From Sulfurihydrogenibium azorense Az-Fu1 (GTDB lineage: Bacteria > Aquificota > Aquificia > Aquificales > Hydrogenothermaceae): DNA of 64,000 nucleotides. Under the pieces are notes generated by a model. The model ran no database searches. It saw nothing but the letters and a program-made list of their open reading frames with translations, and was not told where the DNA came from. The stretch lies in contig NC_012438.1 in assembly GCF_000021545.1 (NCBI RefSeq), positions 866,003 to 930,002 of the forward strand, in the 5' to 3' direction. The position numbers and the translations under genes were made by a program. Below are positions 17,677-26,340 of the stretch, in pieces; the stretch's first letter is position 1, and each line of letters starts with the position of its first letter.

Positions 17677-19494
17677 TTGCATACCAATAAAACAAGTTTT
17701 TCAGACGTTATAAGAGCTATTGGAACTGTATTTGGAGACATAGGAACAAGCCCTCTTTATACTTTTGCTGTAATTATTTTAATAACAAAACCAACCATTG
17801 AAGAAATTTATGGTATAGCTTCACTTATGATATGGACATTAATCTTAATCCCAACTTTACAATACGCATGGTTGGCAATGAACTTAAGTTTAAGAGGAGA
17901 AGGAAGTATAATTGTTTTAGGAGAAATTGCCCAATCTATAACTAAATCTGAAAAACTAAGGAGAGTACATAGAGCTTTAACAATCTTAGGAATAGGCTTC
18001 CTTTTAGGAGATGGTATAATAACACCTGCAATTACAATTCTTAGCTCAACGGAAGGATTGAAATTAATACATGGACTTGAAAATTTAACTCAAGAAGAAA
18101 TTCTTTTTATAGCTATCTTTATAACTCTAATATTATTTTTAGTCCAAAAATTTGGAACAGGAAAAATTGGAATAGCATTTGGCCCTTTTATGACTGTTTA
18201 CTTTTTATCAATATCTCTAATAGGTATTTATTTTATATCTAAAAACCCTTCCGTATTAAAAGCTTTTAATCCTATGGAAGCTTTTAATTTTATCGCAAAC
18301 CATCCATTTGTAGCTTTTCTTGCTCTATCTGAAGTTATCCTTGTTGCAACTGGTGGTGAAGCAATGTATGCAGATATGGGACACATAGGTAAAAATGCAA
18401 TAAGAATTGCATGGATATTTGTATTTTTTGCTGTAGTGTCAAGTTATTTAGGACAGGTATCTTTTATTTTATCCAAGCCCGGAGAACAAAACCCATTTTT
18501 TGATAGTGCAAGTATTTTACTTGGAAATAACTTTTATATACTTTTTTTAATAATAGTAACAGGTGCAGGTATAATTGCATCTCAGGCTTTAATAAGTGGT
18601 GTTTTTTCTATTATTTTCCAAGGAATAAATGCAAGGTTAATTCCCCTACTTCAAGTAAGACACACTTCTACACAATTAAGCACACAAATTTATATTCCTG
18701 TAGTTAACTTTTTCCTTTTGCTTGGAGTATTAATTATGTTTTTACTATTTAGACAATCTGAAAAAATGGCTTCTGCATATGGTTTTGCTGTAAATATAGA
18801 TATGGTTATAACAAGTATATTTTTAATGTATACATACTTTAATCTTAGAAAATACTTTTATTTCGTGGTAGCAGTTTTTCTCTTCTTAATAGACTTAACT
18901 TTCCTTGCTTCAAATACTCTTAAGATACCCCACGGTGCGTTCTGGCCTATACTGTTTGCAACTCCACCAATAACATTTATGGCTATTTACGTTTTAGGTC
19001 AGGCAAGAATTTACAAAAAGGCAAAGTTTATGGATTTACAGACTTTTATTAATAACTTCCAAAAAATATACCCTTCAAAATGTAAAATAAAAGGTTGTGC
19101 TGTATTCTTAATAAGAGAGAAAGAGAGAATAGCTCCATACATAGTGGAAACGATGATAAAACATGGAATAATTTACGAAGAAAATGTATTTTTGTCCTTG
19201 AAAAAGTTAGATCAACCTTTTGGTATTAAAAGTTATATTGCTGGAGAGATATGTCCGGGAATAAAGCATGCCATTGTAGAGTATGGTTATCAAGAAATAG
19301 TAAATGTTGAGCAAGAGTTGAGAAACTTAGATATTAACGAAAGAGTTGTTTTCTACGGAGTTGATAATGTTTATTCTGAAAATCTTATATGGAAACTATT
19401 TGGTTTAATCAAAAGAATTTTCTCTAACTTCGCAGACTTTTACAAATTACCACCTCAAAAGGTTCACGGTGTTGTAGTTAGAATAGAGATTTGA
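17677..19494 (+). CDS. kup: KUP-family potassium uptake protein
   Basis: About 605 aa. The start is TTG 17677, set by GAGGTGG at 17665-17671; in-frame GTG 17668 lies inside that site. The protein begins with the KUP signature AIGTVFGDIGTSPLYTF and contains GEGSIIVLGEIAQS, LGIGFLLGDGIITPAI, ALSEVILVATGGEAMYADMG and about 12 membrane helices, followed by a hydrophilic C-terminal domain from about residue 450. KUP proteins import K+ with protons. With the KhtTU-like efflux pair at 6.3-8.0 kb the window encodes both uptake and release of K+. It has its own promoter. Confidence 0.94.
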   Translation: MHTNKTSFSDVIRAIGTVFGDIGTSPLYTFAVIILITKPTIEEIYGIASLMIWTLILIPTLQYAWLAMNLSLRGEGSIIVLGEIAQSITKSEKLRRVHRALTILGIGFLLGDGIITPAITILSSTEGLKLIHGLENLTQEEILFIAIFITLILFLVQKFGTGKIGIAFGPFMTVYFLSISLIGIYFISKNPSVLKAFNPMEAFNFIANHPFVAFLALSEVILVATGGEAMYADMGHIGKNAIRIAWIFVFFAVVSSYLGQVSFILSKPGEQNPFFDSASILLGNNFYILFLIIVTGAGIIASQALISGVFSIIFQGINARLIPLLQVRHTSTQLSTQIYIPVVNFFLLLGVLIMFLLFRQSEKMASAYGFAVNIDMVITSIFLMYTYFNLRKYFYFVVAVFLFLIDLTFLASNTLKIPHGAFWPILFATPPITFMAIYVLGQARIYKKAKFMDLQTFINNFQKIYPSKCKIKGCAVFLIREKERIAPYIVETMIKHGIIYEENVFLSLKKLDQPFGIKSYIAGEICPGIKHAIVEYGYQEIVNVEQELRNLDINERVVFYGVDNVYSENLIWKLFGLIKRIFSNFADFYKLPPQKVHGVVVRIEI

Positions 19495-19507
19495 TTAGGA
19501 GGAATTT

Positions 19508-19828
19508 ATGATAGAGTTTCAATACTTTGAAGGATGTCCGAATGCAAAAGAAACATTAAATAATCTTATACTTCTCGTAGAAGAAGGTTTTTTAAAAAAA
19601 GATGAAGTGAAAATAACTAAAATAGAATCTCCTGAAGACGCACAAAAACTAAACTTTCAAGGCTCTCCATCTATTCTCTATAATGGAATTGATATTTATA
19701 CACTCGAAAAACCTTCTAATTATACCTACAATTGTAGAACTTACTTTATAAATGGGAAGCTAACAGGTGTACTTCCTAAAGAATTTATAAAAGAGAGGAT
19801 AGAGAAGTTAAAAAATGTTAGAAAATAA
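19508..19828 (+). CDS. Thioredoxin-fold small protein with a single active-site cysteine
   Basis: 106 aa, AGGAGG before the ATG. The FEGCPNAKETLNNLI start (Cys10) and FQGSPSILYNGIDIY, with a cis-Pro-like SP, fit a thioredoxin-like fold related to small proteins found with mercury or arsenic genes. The second Cys of a CxxC pair is replaced (CPNA), so it is not a classical dithiol oxidoreductase. It lies 13 nt after kup and overlaps coaBC by 14 nt. Function unknown. Confidence 0.65.
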   Translation: MIEFQYFEGCPNAKETLNNLILLVEEGFLKKDEVKITKIESPEDAQKLNFQGSPSILYNGIDIYTLEKPSNYTYNCRTYFINGKLTGVLPKEFIKERIEKLKNVRK

Positions 19829-20981
19829 AAATATTCTTGTTGGTGTTAGTGGTTCTATAGCATCTTATAAAGCCTGCGAAATAGTTAGACTCCTTCAAAA
19901 AAAAGGAGCAAATGTTAGGGTTTGTATGACTCCATCTGCTTTAGAGTTTGTAGGTAGGCTTACTTTCCAAGCTCTTACAGGAGAGGATGTATATATCTCT
20001 TGGAAAGATGGAAAGACAGGATTAGAACACATAACCTTAGCAAGATGGGCAGACGTATTTTTAATCGCTCCTGCTTCTGCAAACACAATCGCAAAACTTA
20101 GGTTTGGGATAACAGATAACTTTCTAACTTCTTTAGCTCTTGCTTACAATAAACCAATCGTAATAGCTCCTGCTATGAACACTAAGATGCATGAAAATCC
20201 TGCAACACAGGAAAACCTAAAAGTACTAAAAGAAAGAGGACATATAATAGTAAACCCATCAGAGGGAATTTTAGCCTGTGGAGAAGAAGGAACAGGTAAG
20301 TTAGCAGATTTAGAAGATATAATACTGGCTGTAAAGTATGCTGCTACTTCTAAACTTTTAAAAGGAAAAAGAGTTTTAATAACAGCAGGTGGGACAAGAG
20401 AGTACTTTGACCCTATAAGGTACATATCAAACGCATCTTCAGGACAGATGGGATACTTACTTGCTGAAAGTGCTTACTGTATGGGTGCAGATGTAGTAGT
20501 TATATCAGCTCCAACCTGTTTAAAACTTCCATCTCAGATAAAAAAGATAGATGTAGTATCAGCTCAAGATATGTTTGAAAAAGTAAAAGAACTTTACCAA
20601 GAGTTTGATATTATCATAATGAACGCAGCAGTTGCGGACTTTAGACCACAGGAGTATAGCTCCCAAAAGCTAAAAAAAGACAAAGAAAATCCCGTAATAC
20701 AGCTCCAACCCAATCCTGACATACTGAAGTTTTTAGGAGAAAATAAAAGAGAAAATCAAATACTTGTAGGTTTTGCAGCTGAGAGTGATAACCTGTATCA
20801 AAACGCGGTAGATAAACTCAAGAGGAAAAATCTTGATTTTATAGTAGCAAATCCGGTTAAAGTCTTTAGTCAAGATTTTTATGAAGGAATGTTAATTAAC
20901 AAATCTTTAAATACTGTAAATATATCAGCAAAAAATAAAGAAAACGCTGCTTTTGAAATACTTAAGATAATATTTTCTTAG
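19815..20981 (+). CDS. coaBC: Bifunctional phosphopantothenoylcysteine decarboxylase/synthetase
   Basis: 388 aa. The N-terminal CoaC flavoprotein domain has GVSGSIASYKA, LIAPASANTIAKL, APAMNTKMHENPATQ and ACGEEGTGKLAD. The C-terminal CoaB synthetase domain starts about residue 175 (VLITAGGTREYFDPIRYISNASSG) and has NAAVADFRP and KLKKDK. The two steps make 4'-phosphopantetheine for CoA. The stop overlaps the convergent acyltransferase stop by 4 nt. Confidence 0.96.
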   Translation: MLENKNILVGVSGSIASYKACEIVRLLQKKGANVRVCMTPSALEFVGRLTFQALTGEDVYISWKDGKTGLEHITLARWADVFLIAPASANTIAKLRFGITDNFLTSLALAYNKPIVIAPAMNTKMHENPATQENLKVLKERGHIIVNPSEGILACGEEGTGKLADLEDIILAVKYAATSKLLKGKRVLITAGGTREYFDPIRYISNASSGQMGYLLAESAYCMGADVVVISAPTCLKLPSQIKKIDVVSAQDMFEKVKELYQEFDIIIMNAAVADFRPQEYSSQKLKKDKENPVIQLQPNPDILKFLGENKRENQILVGFAAESDNLYQNAVDKLKRKNLDFIVANPVKVFSQDFYEGMLINKSLNTVNISAKNKENAAFEILKIIFS

Positions 20982-22858
20982 AAATTTTTTGTATCTTCTT
21001 TTCCTTCATTATTTTCTAAAGGTTTTATATCTATATTCTCCACTTCAGACTCAATTTTTGTATCTTTTTTAAATTCACTTTCAATCTTAAAGGGTTTACC
21101 TGTAAGATAGCTCTTTAAAACAGAGGCATAAACTTTAGAACCTTTGGAGTTTAGATGAACCTTATCTTTTACAAACAGCTCTTCCTTGTCTTTACTAACA
21201 GAGTACCAGTCTACTACATGTACGTTAGGTCTTTCCAAAGCAACTTCTCTAAATAACCTATTTACCTCATTTTGCCAAGGTCGTGGAACTTTCACAGTAA
21301 CAAGGTAAACTTCTTTGTCTTTTAACCTATCAAGAATGTACTCCAAATCAGATTTTTTTATATGTCCGTTGTTCCCTAAAGCTATTATAATTTTGTTATA
21401 TTTACTTACTCTATCAAAAGATAGAATCTCTTTTAATTCGCTAAACTGTCTACCTACTTTTGCATCTATCTCAGAATCGGGAATATACTTTTTTATATAA
21501 TTAGAAGCTCCAAGTAAAACAGAGTCTCCAACTATAAATGTAGTTGCTGGAGGGTTTGAAATAGTTTGACTTTTTTCCACTTTATCTGTTTCTTCTCCTA
21601 CTTGGGGTTCAGCTGTTTTCTGATTTTCTTTTTTATAATTTTCTTCTTTCAGTGTTAATTCATAAGATACAGTATTTTCTATGTTTAGCTCAATGGATAA
21701 GACTTTTTCTTCTTTTACAGGTTGAAACATTGATAGATATATAATAGAAAGACTAATAAATGTTAGAGAAACAAAGATATTAAAAACATTTTTGTAGTTA
21801 ATCAAACCACTAAAATCAATTCTTCTAAAAGGCTCTTCTATAAAAGAATAACTTAAATTAGATATAAACAATGTTATAAGAGTTCCTGCTATTATAGTAT
21901 CTATATAACTGTTTGAGTACAGTTGATTTATTATTACAAATACTGGATAGTGCCATAGATAGATAGAATAACTTCTTTCACCTAACCATTTTAAAGGTAA
22001 AACTGATAGTAAAGCGTTAACAATATCTGACTTCATTATTGATAAAATAACAACAGCTGTTGTTAAAGATGTTAATAAAAATCCAAAGGAATACATATAA
22101 TCGTTATAGTTAGACATAAAGATATAAAATGAGATTAAGAGAGGTAAACTAATAAAACCCGTTATTGTAAACAGTATTTTATTATTTTCAAATTTGCCTA
22201 TATACACTGCTAGCAAAGACCCAATCATAAATGAGAAAAATCTTGTATCAGTCCCAAAGTAAACTCTATCTACAGCTCCATATAAATGATAAATAATAGT
22301 CATTTCTAAAATAGATAAGGTGATTGTTCCAACAATAAACAAAGTAAGAACCTTTTTGCCAAATCTTGATATCAGTAGGAAAGTAATCCCCCATATAATG
22401 TAAAACTGCCACTCGATTGAAAGAGACCATAACTGTAATGTAAATAAAACATCATCAAACCTTTCAAAGTAAGGAACATTTCTAAAAACAAGCCACCAGT
22501 TATAAATGTTTAAGCTACCTGCTATAGACTCTTGAATAAACTTTACAGCTAAATTAGGGAATAAAAAACTAACTATAAATAGTAAACTTAGCTGTAAAAA
22601 TACAAATGCAGGAAATAGCCTCAAATACCTTCCTTTTAAAAAATCTAACAAGTTAGAAAAGAAACCTCTTTCAGAAGATTTCTTTATTAAAGACCTTGTT
22701 ATTAAAAATCCTGATAAGACAAAGAAAGACTCTACAGCTAAAAAACCACCACTAAAGTAATCTATCTTATCAGGATAAAATACTAAAAACACATGAAAAA
22801 TTAAAACTGAGCTTACTAAAATTCCTCTAAGACCGTCAAGACCTTTTATTTTTTCCAT
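20978..22858 (-). CDS. OafA-like membrane acyltransferase fused to SGNH domain
   Basis: 626 aa. Residues 1-375 are an acyltransferase-3 domain with about ten membrane helices (IKGLDGLRGILVSSVLIFHVF, FFVLSGFLITRSL, QLWSLSIEWQFYI). A Glu/Lys-rich linker leads to an SGNH domain from about 440: VGDSVLLG, IALGNNG and the Asp-His pair in KDKVHLN. Such proteins O-acetylate surface polysaccharides; the SGNH part receives or transfers the acetyl group in the periplasm. The SGNH domain is clearly homologous to the gene just upstream. Confidence 0.9.
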   Translation of the reverse strand: MEKIKGLDGLRGILVSSVLIFHVFLVFYPDKIDYFSGGFLAVESFFVLSGFLITRSLIKKSSERGFFSNLLDFLKGRYLRLFPAFVFLQLSLLFIVSFLFPNLAVKFIQESIAGSLNIYNWWLVFRNVPYFERFDDVLFTLQLWSLSIEWQFYIIWGITFLLISRFGKKVLTLFIVGTITLSILEMTIIYHLYGAVDRVYFGTDTRFFSFMIGSLLAVYIGKFENNKILFTITGFISLPLLISFYIFMSNYNDYMYSFGFLLTSLTTAVVILSIMKSDIVNALLSVLPLKWLGERSYSIYLWHYPVFVIINQLYSNSYIDTIIAGTLITLFISNLSYSFIEEPFRRIDFSGLINYKNVFNIFVSLTFISLSIIYLSMFQPVKEEKVLSIELNIENTVSYELTLKEENYKKENQKTAEPQVGEETDKVEKSQTISNPPATTFIVGDSVLLGASNYIKKYIPDSEIDAKVGRQFSELKEILSFDRVSKYNKIIIALGNNGHIKKSDLEYILDRLKDKEVYLVTVKVPRPWQNEVNRLFREVALERPNVHVVDWYSVSKDKEELFVKDKVHLNSKGSKVYASVLKSYLTGKPFKIESEFKKDTKIESEVENIDIKPLENNEGKEDTKNF

Positions 22859-23400
22859 TAATTTACGTTACTTAAATACTTATATATGATATAGCTATAA
22901 ATATAACTTCCAACTGGTGTAAGATGATAGCCATCGGGTCTAAAACATGAACCTATATCAGGACGAGAGCATAAAACAGTACTTAAGTAATTCCAATCTA
23001 TAACCTCTATTTGAGGTCGTAATCTTTTTAGTGTTTGGTAGTTCTCGTTAACTTGATTTTCCCAAAATCTTGGTACTTTTACATTTACAAATATAACTTT
23101 TACTCCTTTGGAAGTTAAGTAATCTATAACCTGTAATCCTTCTTCTACCGTAAACGGTCCATTTGTTCCCAGTGCTATTACAACTACTTTACCAAGAAGT
23201 CCTTTAGATTCTAAATCTTTTATCACAGGCATGGCTTCTTGAAACTTTCTTCCTACTTTTGCATCTATTACTACATCTTGAAGTTGCTGACGAATGTACT
23301 TTTCTGAACCTAACGTTAAACTATCTCCTATTATAGTTATCTCTTGAGCAAAAGAGATTTTAAAAAATAAAAGCAAAAATAAAATCCAAACTCTTTTCAT
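22858..23400 (-). CDS. Secreted SGNH-hydrolase-like protein, paralogue of neighbouring SGNH domain
   Basis: 180 aa with a cleavable-looking signal peptide (WILFLLLFFKISFAQ). SGNH residues are visible in IIGDSLTLGS, IALGTNG and RPDGYHLTPVG. Shared blocks with the C-terminal domain of the acyltransferase (DAKVGR-F, VKVPR-W-N-VN) show a duplication. It is translated immediately before the acyltransferase (1-nt overlap). Probably a periplasmic esterase or acetyl-handling partner of OafA (inference). Confidence 0.85.
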   Translation of the reverse strand: MKRVWILFLLLFFKISFAQEITIIGDSLTLGSEKYIRQQLQDVVIDAKVGRKFQEAMPVIKDLESKGLLGKVVVIALGTNGPFTVEEGLQVIDYLTSKGVKVIFVNVKVPRFWENQVNENYQTLKRLRPQIEVIDWNYLSTVLCSRPDIGSCFRPDGYHLTPVGSYIYSYIIYKYLSNVN

Positions 23401-23412
23401 TTCTTACCTTGA

Positions 23413-23441
23413 TTTACTTTTTTTAAAGTATATTTTATAAT
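23413..23441 (+). promoter_or_regulatory. Candidate promoter of dnaC-hisB
   Basis: TTTACT (23413-23418), 17-nt spacer, TATAAT (23436-23441), about 30 nt before the dnaC start. It lies in the divergent gap with the SGNH gene. Confidence 0.5.
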
Positions 23442-23471
23442 AAATTTTCAACTAAATACAAGGATTATCTT

Positions 23472-24191
23472 ATGGAAAAAGAAGTTGTAAAGTGTAATAT
23501 ATGTAACGATACGGGATGGGTATTTAAAGAAGGGGGAGTTGTAAAGTGTGAATGTCAGTACAGTCTTCGAAGCTATCAAGTAAGCAGTTCCTTAAATATA
23601 CCAAAAAAGTATTACCACGCAACGTTAGAAAACTTTATAGACGGTGGTATCTTTTCAAGAAAGTTAGTTATAAAAAAGGTAAAAGAATACATATACTCTG
23701 ATGAAATAGAAGAGGGTAAAGGCTTTTTCTTTTATGGAAACAACGGTGTAGGGAAAACTCACTTGGCAGTTGGAATACTAAAAGAATTTTACAACCTAAA
23801 GGGTATAACAGGTATATTTTATGATACCAGAATACTCCTTTATGACTTAAAGGCAACCTTTGAAGGAAACTCTTCTACAAGGGAACTTTTAGATGCGGTT
23901 ATAAGAGCTCCTATTTTAGTTTTAGATGACCTTGGTTCAGAAAGGCTATCTGATTGGGCAAAAGATATACTTCATTATATAATTATCAGTAGATATAACG
24001 ATAAACTTCCTGTTATAATAACTTCTAATATTTCGTTGGAAAAAAATAAAAATAAGGATATAGACCAAGATGTAGAAAGTAAATTTGGAAAAGGGATAGC
24101 ATCAAGATTAATGGAAATGTGTTATCCTTTGTATATTGAAGGTGAAGACTTTAGGAGGACATCTATACAAAAAGAATTAAGAAGGTTATAA
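23472..24191 (+). CDS. dnaC: DnaC-type helicase loader ATPase
   Basis: 239 aa. An N-terminal cysteine cluster ([14 protein letters not shown]) precedes an AAA+ ATPase with Walker [12 protein letters not shown], Walker B VLDDLGSE and sensor ITSN. The IstB/DnaC family includes the DnaC helicase loader, which loads DnaB at the origin; a DnaC is known from Aquifex. IstB of insertion sequences is an alternative, but no IstA lies nearby and hisB follows after 1 nt. AAGGA precedes the ATG. Confidence 0.88.
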   Translation: MEKEVVKCNICNDTGWVFKEGGVVKCECQYSLRSYQVSSSLNIPKKYYHATLENFIDGGIFSRKLVIKKVKEYIYSDEIEEGKGFFFYGNNGVGKTHLAVGILKEFYNLKGITGIFYDTRILLYDLKATFEGNSSTRELLDAVIRAPILVLDDLGSERLSDWAKDILHYIIISRYNDKLPVIITSNISLEKNKNKDIDQDVESKFGKGIASRLMEMCYPLYIEGEDFRRTSIQKELRRL

Positions 24192-24192
24192 C

Positions 24193-24780
24193 ATGGAGAG
24201 AAAAGCGTTTATTAAAAGAGAAACTAAAGAGACACAGATAGAGCTATCTATAAACTTAGATGGTAGCGGAAAGTATAAAGTAGACACTCAGGTAGGTTTT
24301 TTATCCCACATGCTTGAGAGTTTTTCTTTTCATTCTATGATAGACCTTGAGATAATGGCTACAGGAGATGTTCATGTTAGCCATCACCACTTGGTAGAAG
24401 ATGTAGGAATAGTGTTAGGTATGGCTGTTAAAGAGGCTTTAGGTGATAAAAAGGGTATAAAAAGGTTTGGCTACAGTATAATTCCAATGGATGAAGCTTT
24501 AGCTTTATGTTCAATAGATTTATCAGGGAGACCTTTACTTTTTTATGACGACTTAGGATACAGAGGTAAAATAACTAACTTTGATTATGAACTTATGGGA
24601 GAGTTTTTTAAGGGTTTTACCCTGTCTGCAGGAATAACGATGCATCTAAAGGCTCTATCAGGGCATAACTTACACCACATTGCAGAGTGTCTAACAAAAG
24701 CTTTTGCTATTGCTTTAAAAGAAGCTGTATCAATAGACCCAAGGAGAAGTCAAATTCCATCAACAAAAGGATCAATATAG
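24193..24780 (+). CDS. hisB: Imidazoleglycerol-phosphate dehydratase
   Basis: 195 aa, single domain (no phosphatase part). Two repeats of the metal-binding fold carry [41 protein letters not shown] and [16 protein letters not shown]. It catalyses the dehydration step of histidine synthesis. Other his genes are not nearby. It follows dnaC by 1 nt and precedes the DeoR-NosL gene by 10 nt. Confidence 0.97.
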   Translation: MERKAFIKRETKETQIELSINLDGSGKYKVDTQVGFLSHMLESFSFHSMIDLEIMATGDVHVSHHHLVEDVGIVLGMAVKEALGDKKGIKRFGYSIIPMDEALALCSIDLSGRPLLFYDDLGYRGKITNFDYELMGEFFKGFTLSAGITMHLKALSGHNLHHIAECLTKAFAIALKEAVSIDPRRSQIPSTKGSI

Positions 24781-24790
24781 GAGGATATCT

Positions 24791-25423
24791 ATGGAAAATA
24801 ACATAAATAGAAAAAAAGAGATTTTAAGAATACTCCAAGAAAGGGGAGAAGTAACAGTAAAAGAGTTAAGCCATATTTTTAATGTGTCAGAGATGACTAT
24901 ATACAGGGATGTAAGGGAGCTGGAGAAAGAGGGAGAGATAAAAAGAAAGCACGGGTCTATTCTTCTAAACACAGTTGAAAATAAAGAGCCGGTATCTTTA
25001 AAGTCCTGTCCTGTTTGCTCTAAACCTATAACAAGGTCTCATCCTTATAAGATTATAGTTGAAAATATAAAAGTTGTGGAGGCGTGTTGTGAGCATTGTG
25101 GTTTAATGCTGCATCAAAGGTATGCAGATAAAAGTGTATATGCTTTAACGTTTGACTTTATCTCTGAAAAACCTATAAATGCTTTAGATGCTTGGTATGT
25201 TGTGGGAAGTTCTGCTATTCCGTGCTGTAGTCCAAGTGTAATACCTTTTACTAACAAAGAAGATGCTGAGAAGTTTGCAAAAGGTTTTGGAGGAAAGGTG
25301 TTAAACTTTATAGATGCCTACAACGAAATAATAAATAGAATGAATATAAACATTAAAAGCTGCTGTTCTACGGAAAGTCAACCTACAACTTTTAAACTTT
25401 CAGACATTAAAAAGCTCAAGTAA
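24791..25423 (+). CDS. DeoR-type HTH fused to a NosL-like metal-binding domain
   Basis: 210 aa, AGGAGG before the ATG. Residues 1-58 are a DeoR-family winged helix (LQERGEVTVKELSHIFNVSE, MTIYRDVRELEKEGEIKR). Instead of a sugar-phosphate domain, residues 72-180 resemble NosL: CPVCSKPI (Cys73, Cys76), CCEHCG (Cys99, 100, 103), WYVVGSSAIPCC (Cys145, 146) and EDAEKFAKGFGGKVLNF. A further Cys pair is at 191-192. NosL-type proteins bind Cu(I). A cytosolic copper or other thiophilic-metal sensor is a reasonable inference. The gene ends 8 nt inside the convergent TusA-DUF3343 gene. Confidence 0.8.
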   Translation: MENNINRKKEILRILQERGEVTVKELSHIFNVSEMTIYRDVRELEKEGEIKRKHGSILLNTVENKEPVSLKSCPVCSKPITRSHPYKIIVENIKVVEACCEHCGLMLHQRYADKSVYALTFDFISEKPINALDAWYVVGSSAIPCCSPSVIPFTNKEDAEKFAKGFGGKVLNFIDAYNEIINRMNINIKSCCSTESQPTTFKLSDIKKLK

Positions 25424-26015
25424 TTTTTGGATACTTTTTTTCCTTATCTATAACGTGAACATCTTCAACTGCAAATTTGTTTTCTTTTAGCAGGTTGTAT
25501 ATATTCAAGGCATCTTCTTTATTTTTAAAGCCAAATACTAAACCACAGTGTGGATATATCTCTTTTGGAACAGGAAGCATAATGTAGTTGTTGATATTCT
25601 TTTCTTTTAAAAAGTTGTTAGCTCTTATACCTTCTGCAACTGATACAAATGTTAAAAGGTATTTAGGTTTGTTGAAAGGTACTATATCTAAAAAATGCTT
25701 TATAAAATGGAGTTTAACACCTAAAGATATAAACTTTATTTTATCAATTATACTTTCACCTTTAAAACCTTTTCCTCTCTCTATAATTACTACAAAGTAT
25801 CCGTTTTCTTCTTTAAACTCTGCAAGTTTATTGCCAGTTTCGTAAGCCCAGACTTCTATGTCTTTTTTAAAAGCTTTATCATCTGCTAAAACTTTAAGTC
25901 TTCCTCCTACCGGTATTTCTTTTAACTTTCTTGATACTAACGTAAGAGGTAAAGGACAAAAAAGTCCTCTTGTATCTATGCTGGGTATATTATTATTTGC
26001 AGATAAGTTTTCCAA
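25416..26015 (-). CDS. TusA-like sulfur carrier fused to DUF3343
   Basis: 199 aa. Residues 11-80 are a TusA/SirA fold with the active motif DTRGLFCPLPL (Cys20). Residues about 108-185 match DUF3343 (YLLTFVSVAEGIRANNFLKE, LPVPKEIYPHCGLVFGF, with a conserved Cys in HCG). Both modules are linked to persulfide or selenium carrier chemistry in other bacteria. The fusion suggests internal sulfur relay (inference). It overlaps the HIT gene by 23 nt and is the last gene of the miaA run. Confidence 0.82.
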   Translation of the reverse strand: MENLSANNNIPSIDTRGLFCPLPLTLVSRKLKEIPVGGRLKVLADDKAFKKDIEVWAYETGNKLAEFKEENGYFVVIIERGKGFKGESIIDKIKFISLGVKLHFIKHFLDIVPFNKPKYLLTFVSVAEGIRANNFLKEKNINNYIMLPVPKEIYPHCGLVFGFKNKEDALNIYNLLKENKFAVEDVHVIDKEKKYPKIT

Positions 26016-26340
26016 GAGGTTCTCCTCCTAATAAATGCCAGTGTACGTGAAATACTTCTTGACCTGAGTCTTTACCTGTGTTTACTATAAGCCTAAATCC
26101 TGTTTCTGCAATGCCAAGGATTTTAGCTATTTCGTTAGCTTTTAGCATTAAGTGTCCTATAAGGGTTTTATGTTTGCCTTCAAAGTAAAGATTGTTAGGG
26201 ATATGCTCTTTAGGTATTATTAAAACGTGGACTTTTGCCTGAGGTCTAATGTCATGGAAAGCCATTATTAGTTCATCTTCGTAAACTATCTTTGCAGGTA
26301 TCTCTTTGTTTACAATTTTACAAAATACGCAGTTTTCCAT
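25993..26340 (-). CDS. HIT-family nucleotide hydrolase (HinT-like)
   Basis: 115 aa, the usual length. CVFCKIVNKEIPA opens the protein, RPQAKVHVLIIPKEH is in the middle and the histidine triad is VFHVHWHLLGG. HinT enzymes hydrolyse AMP-lysine and related phosphoramidates in the cytosol. AGGAG precedes the ATG. It overlaps hflX by 23 nt. Confidence 0.93.
   Translation of the reverse strand: MENCVFCKIVNKEIPAKIVYEDELIMAFHDIRPQAKVHVLIIPKEHIPNNLYFEGKHKTLIGHLMLKANEIAKILGIAETGFRLIVNTGKDSGQEVFHVHWHLLGGEPLGKLICK

Noticed and set aside
23472-24191. IstB of an IS21 element.
   Set aside because: No IstA, no inverted repeats, an N-terminal cysteine cluster and tight linkage to hisB favour the replication loader DnaC.
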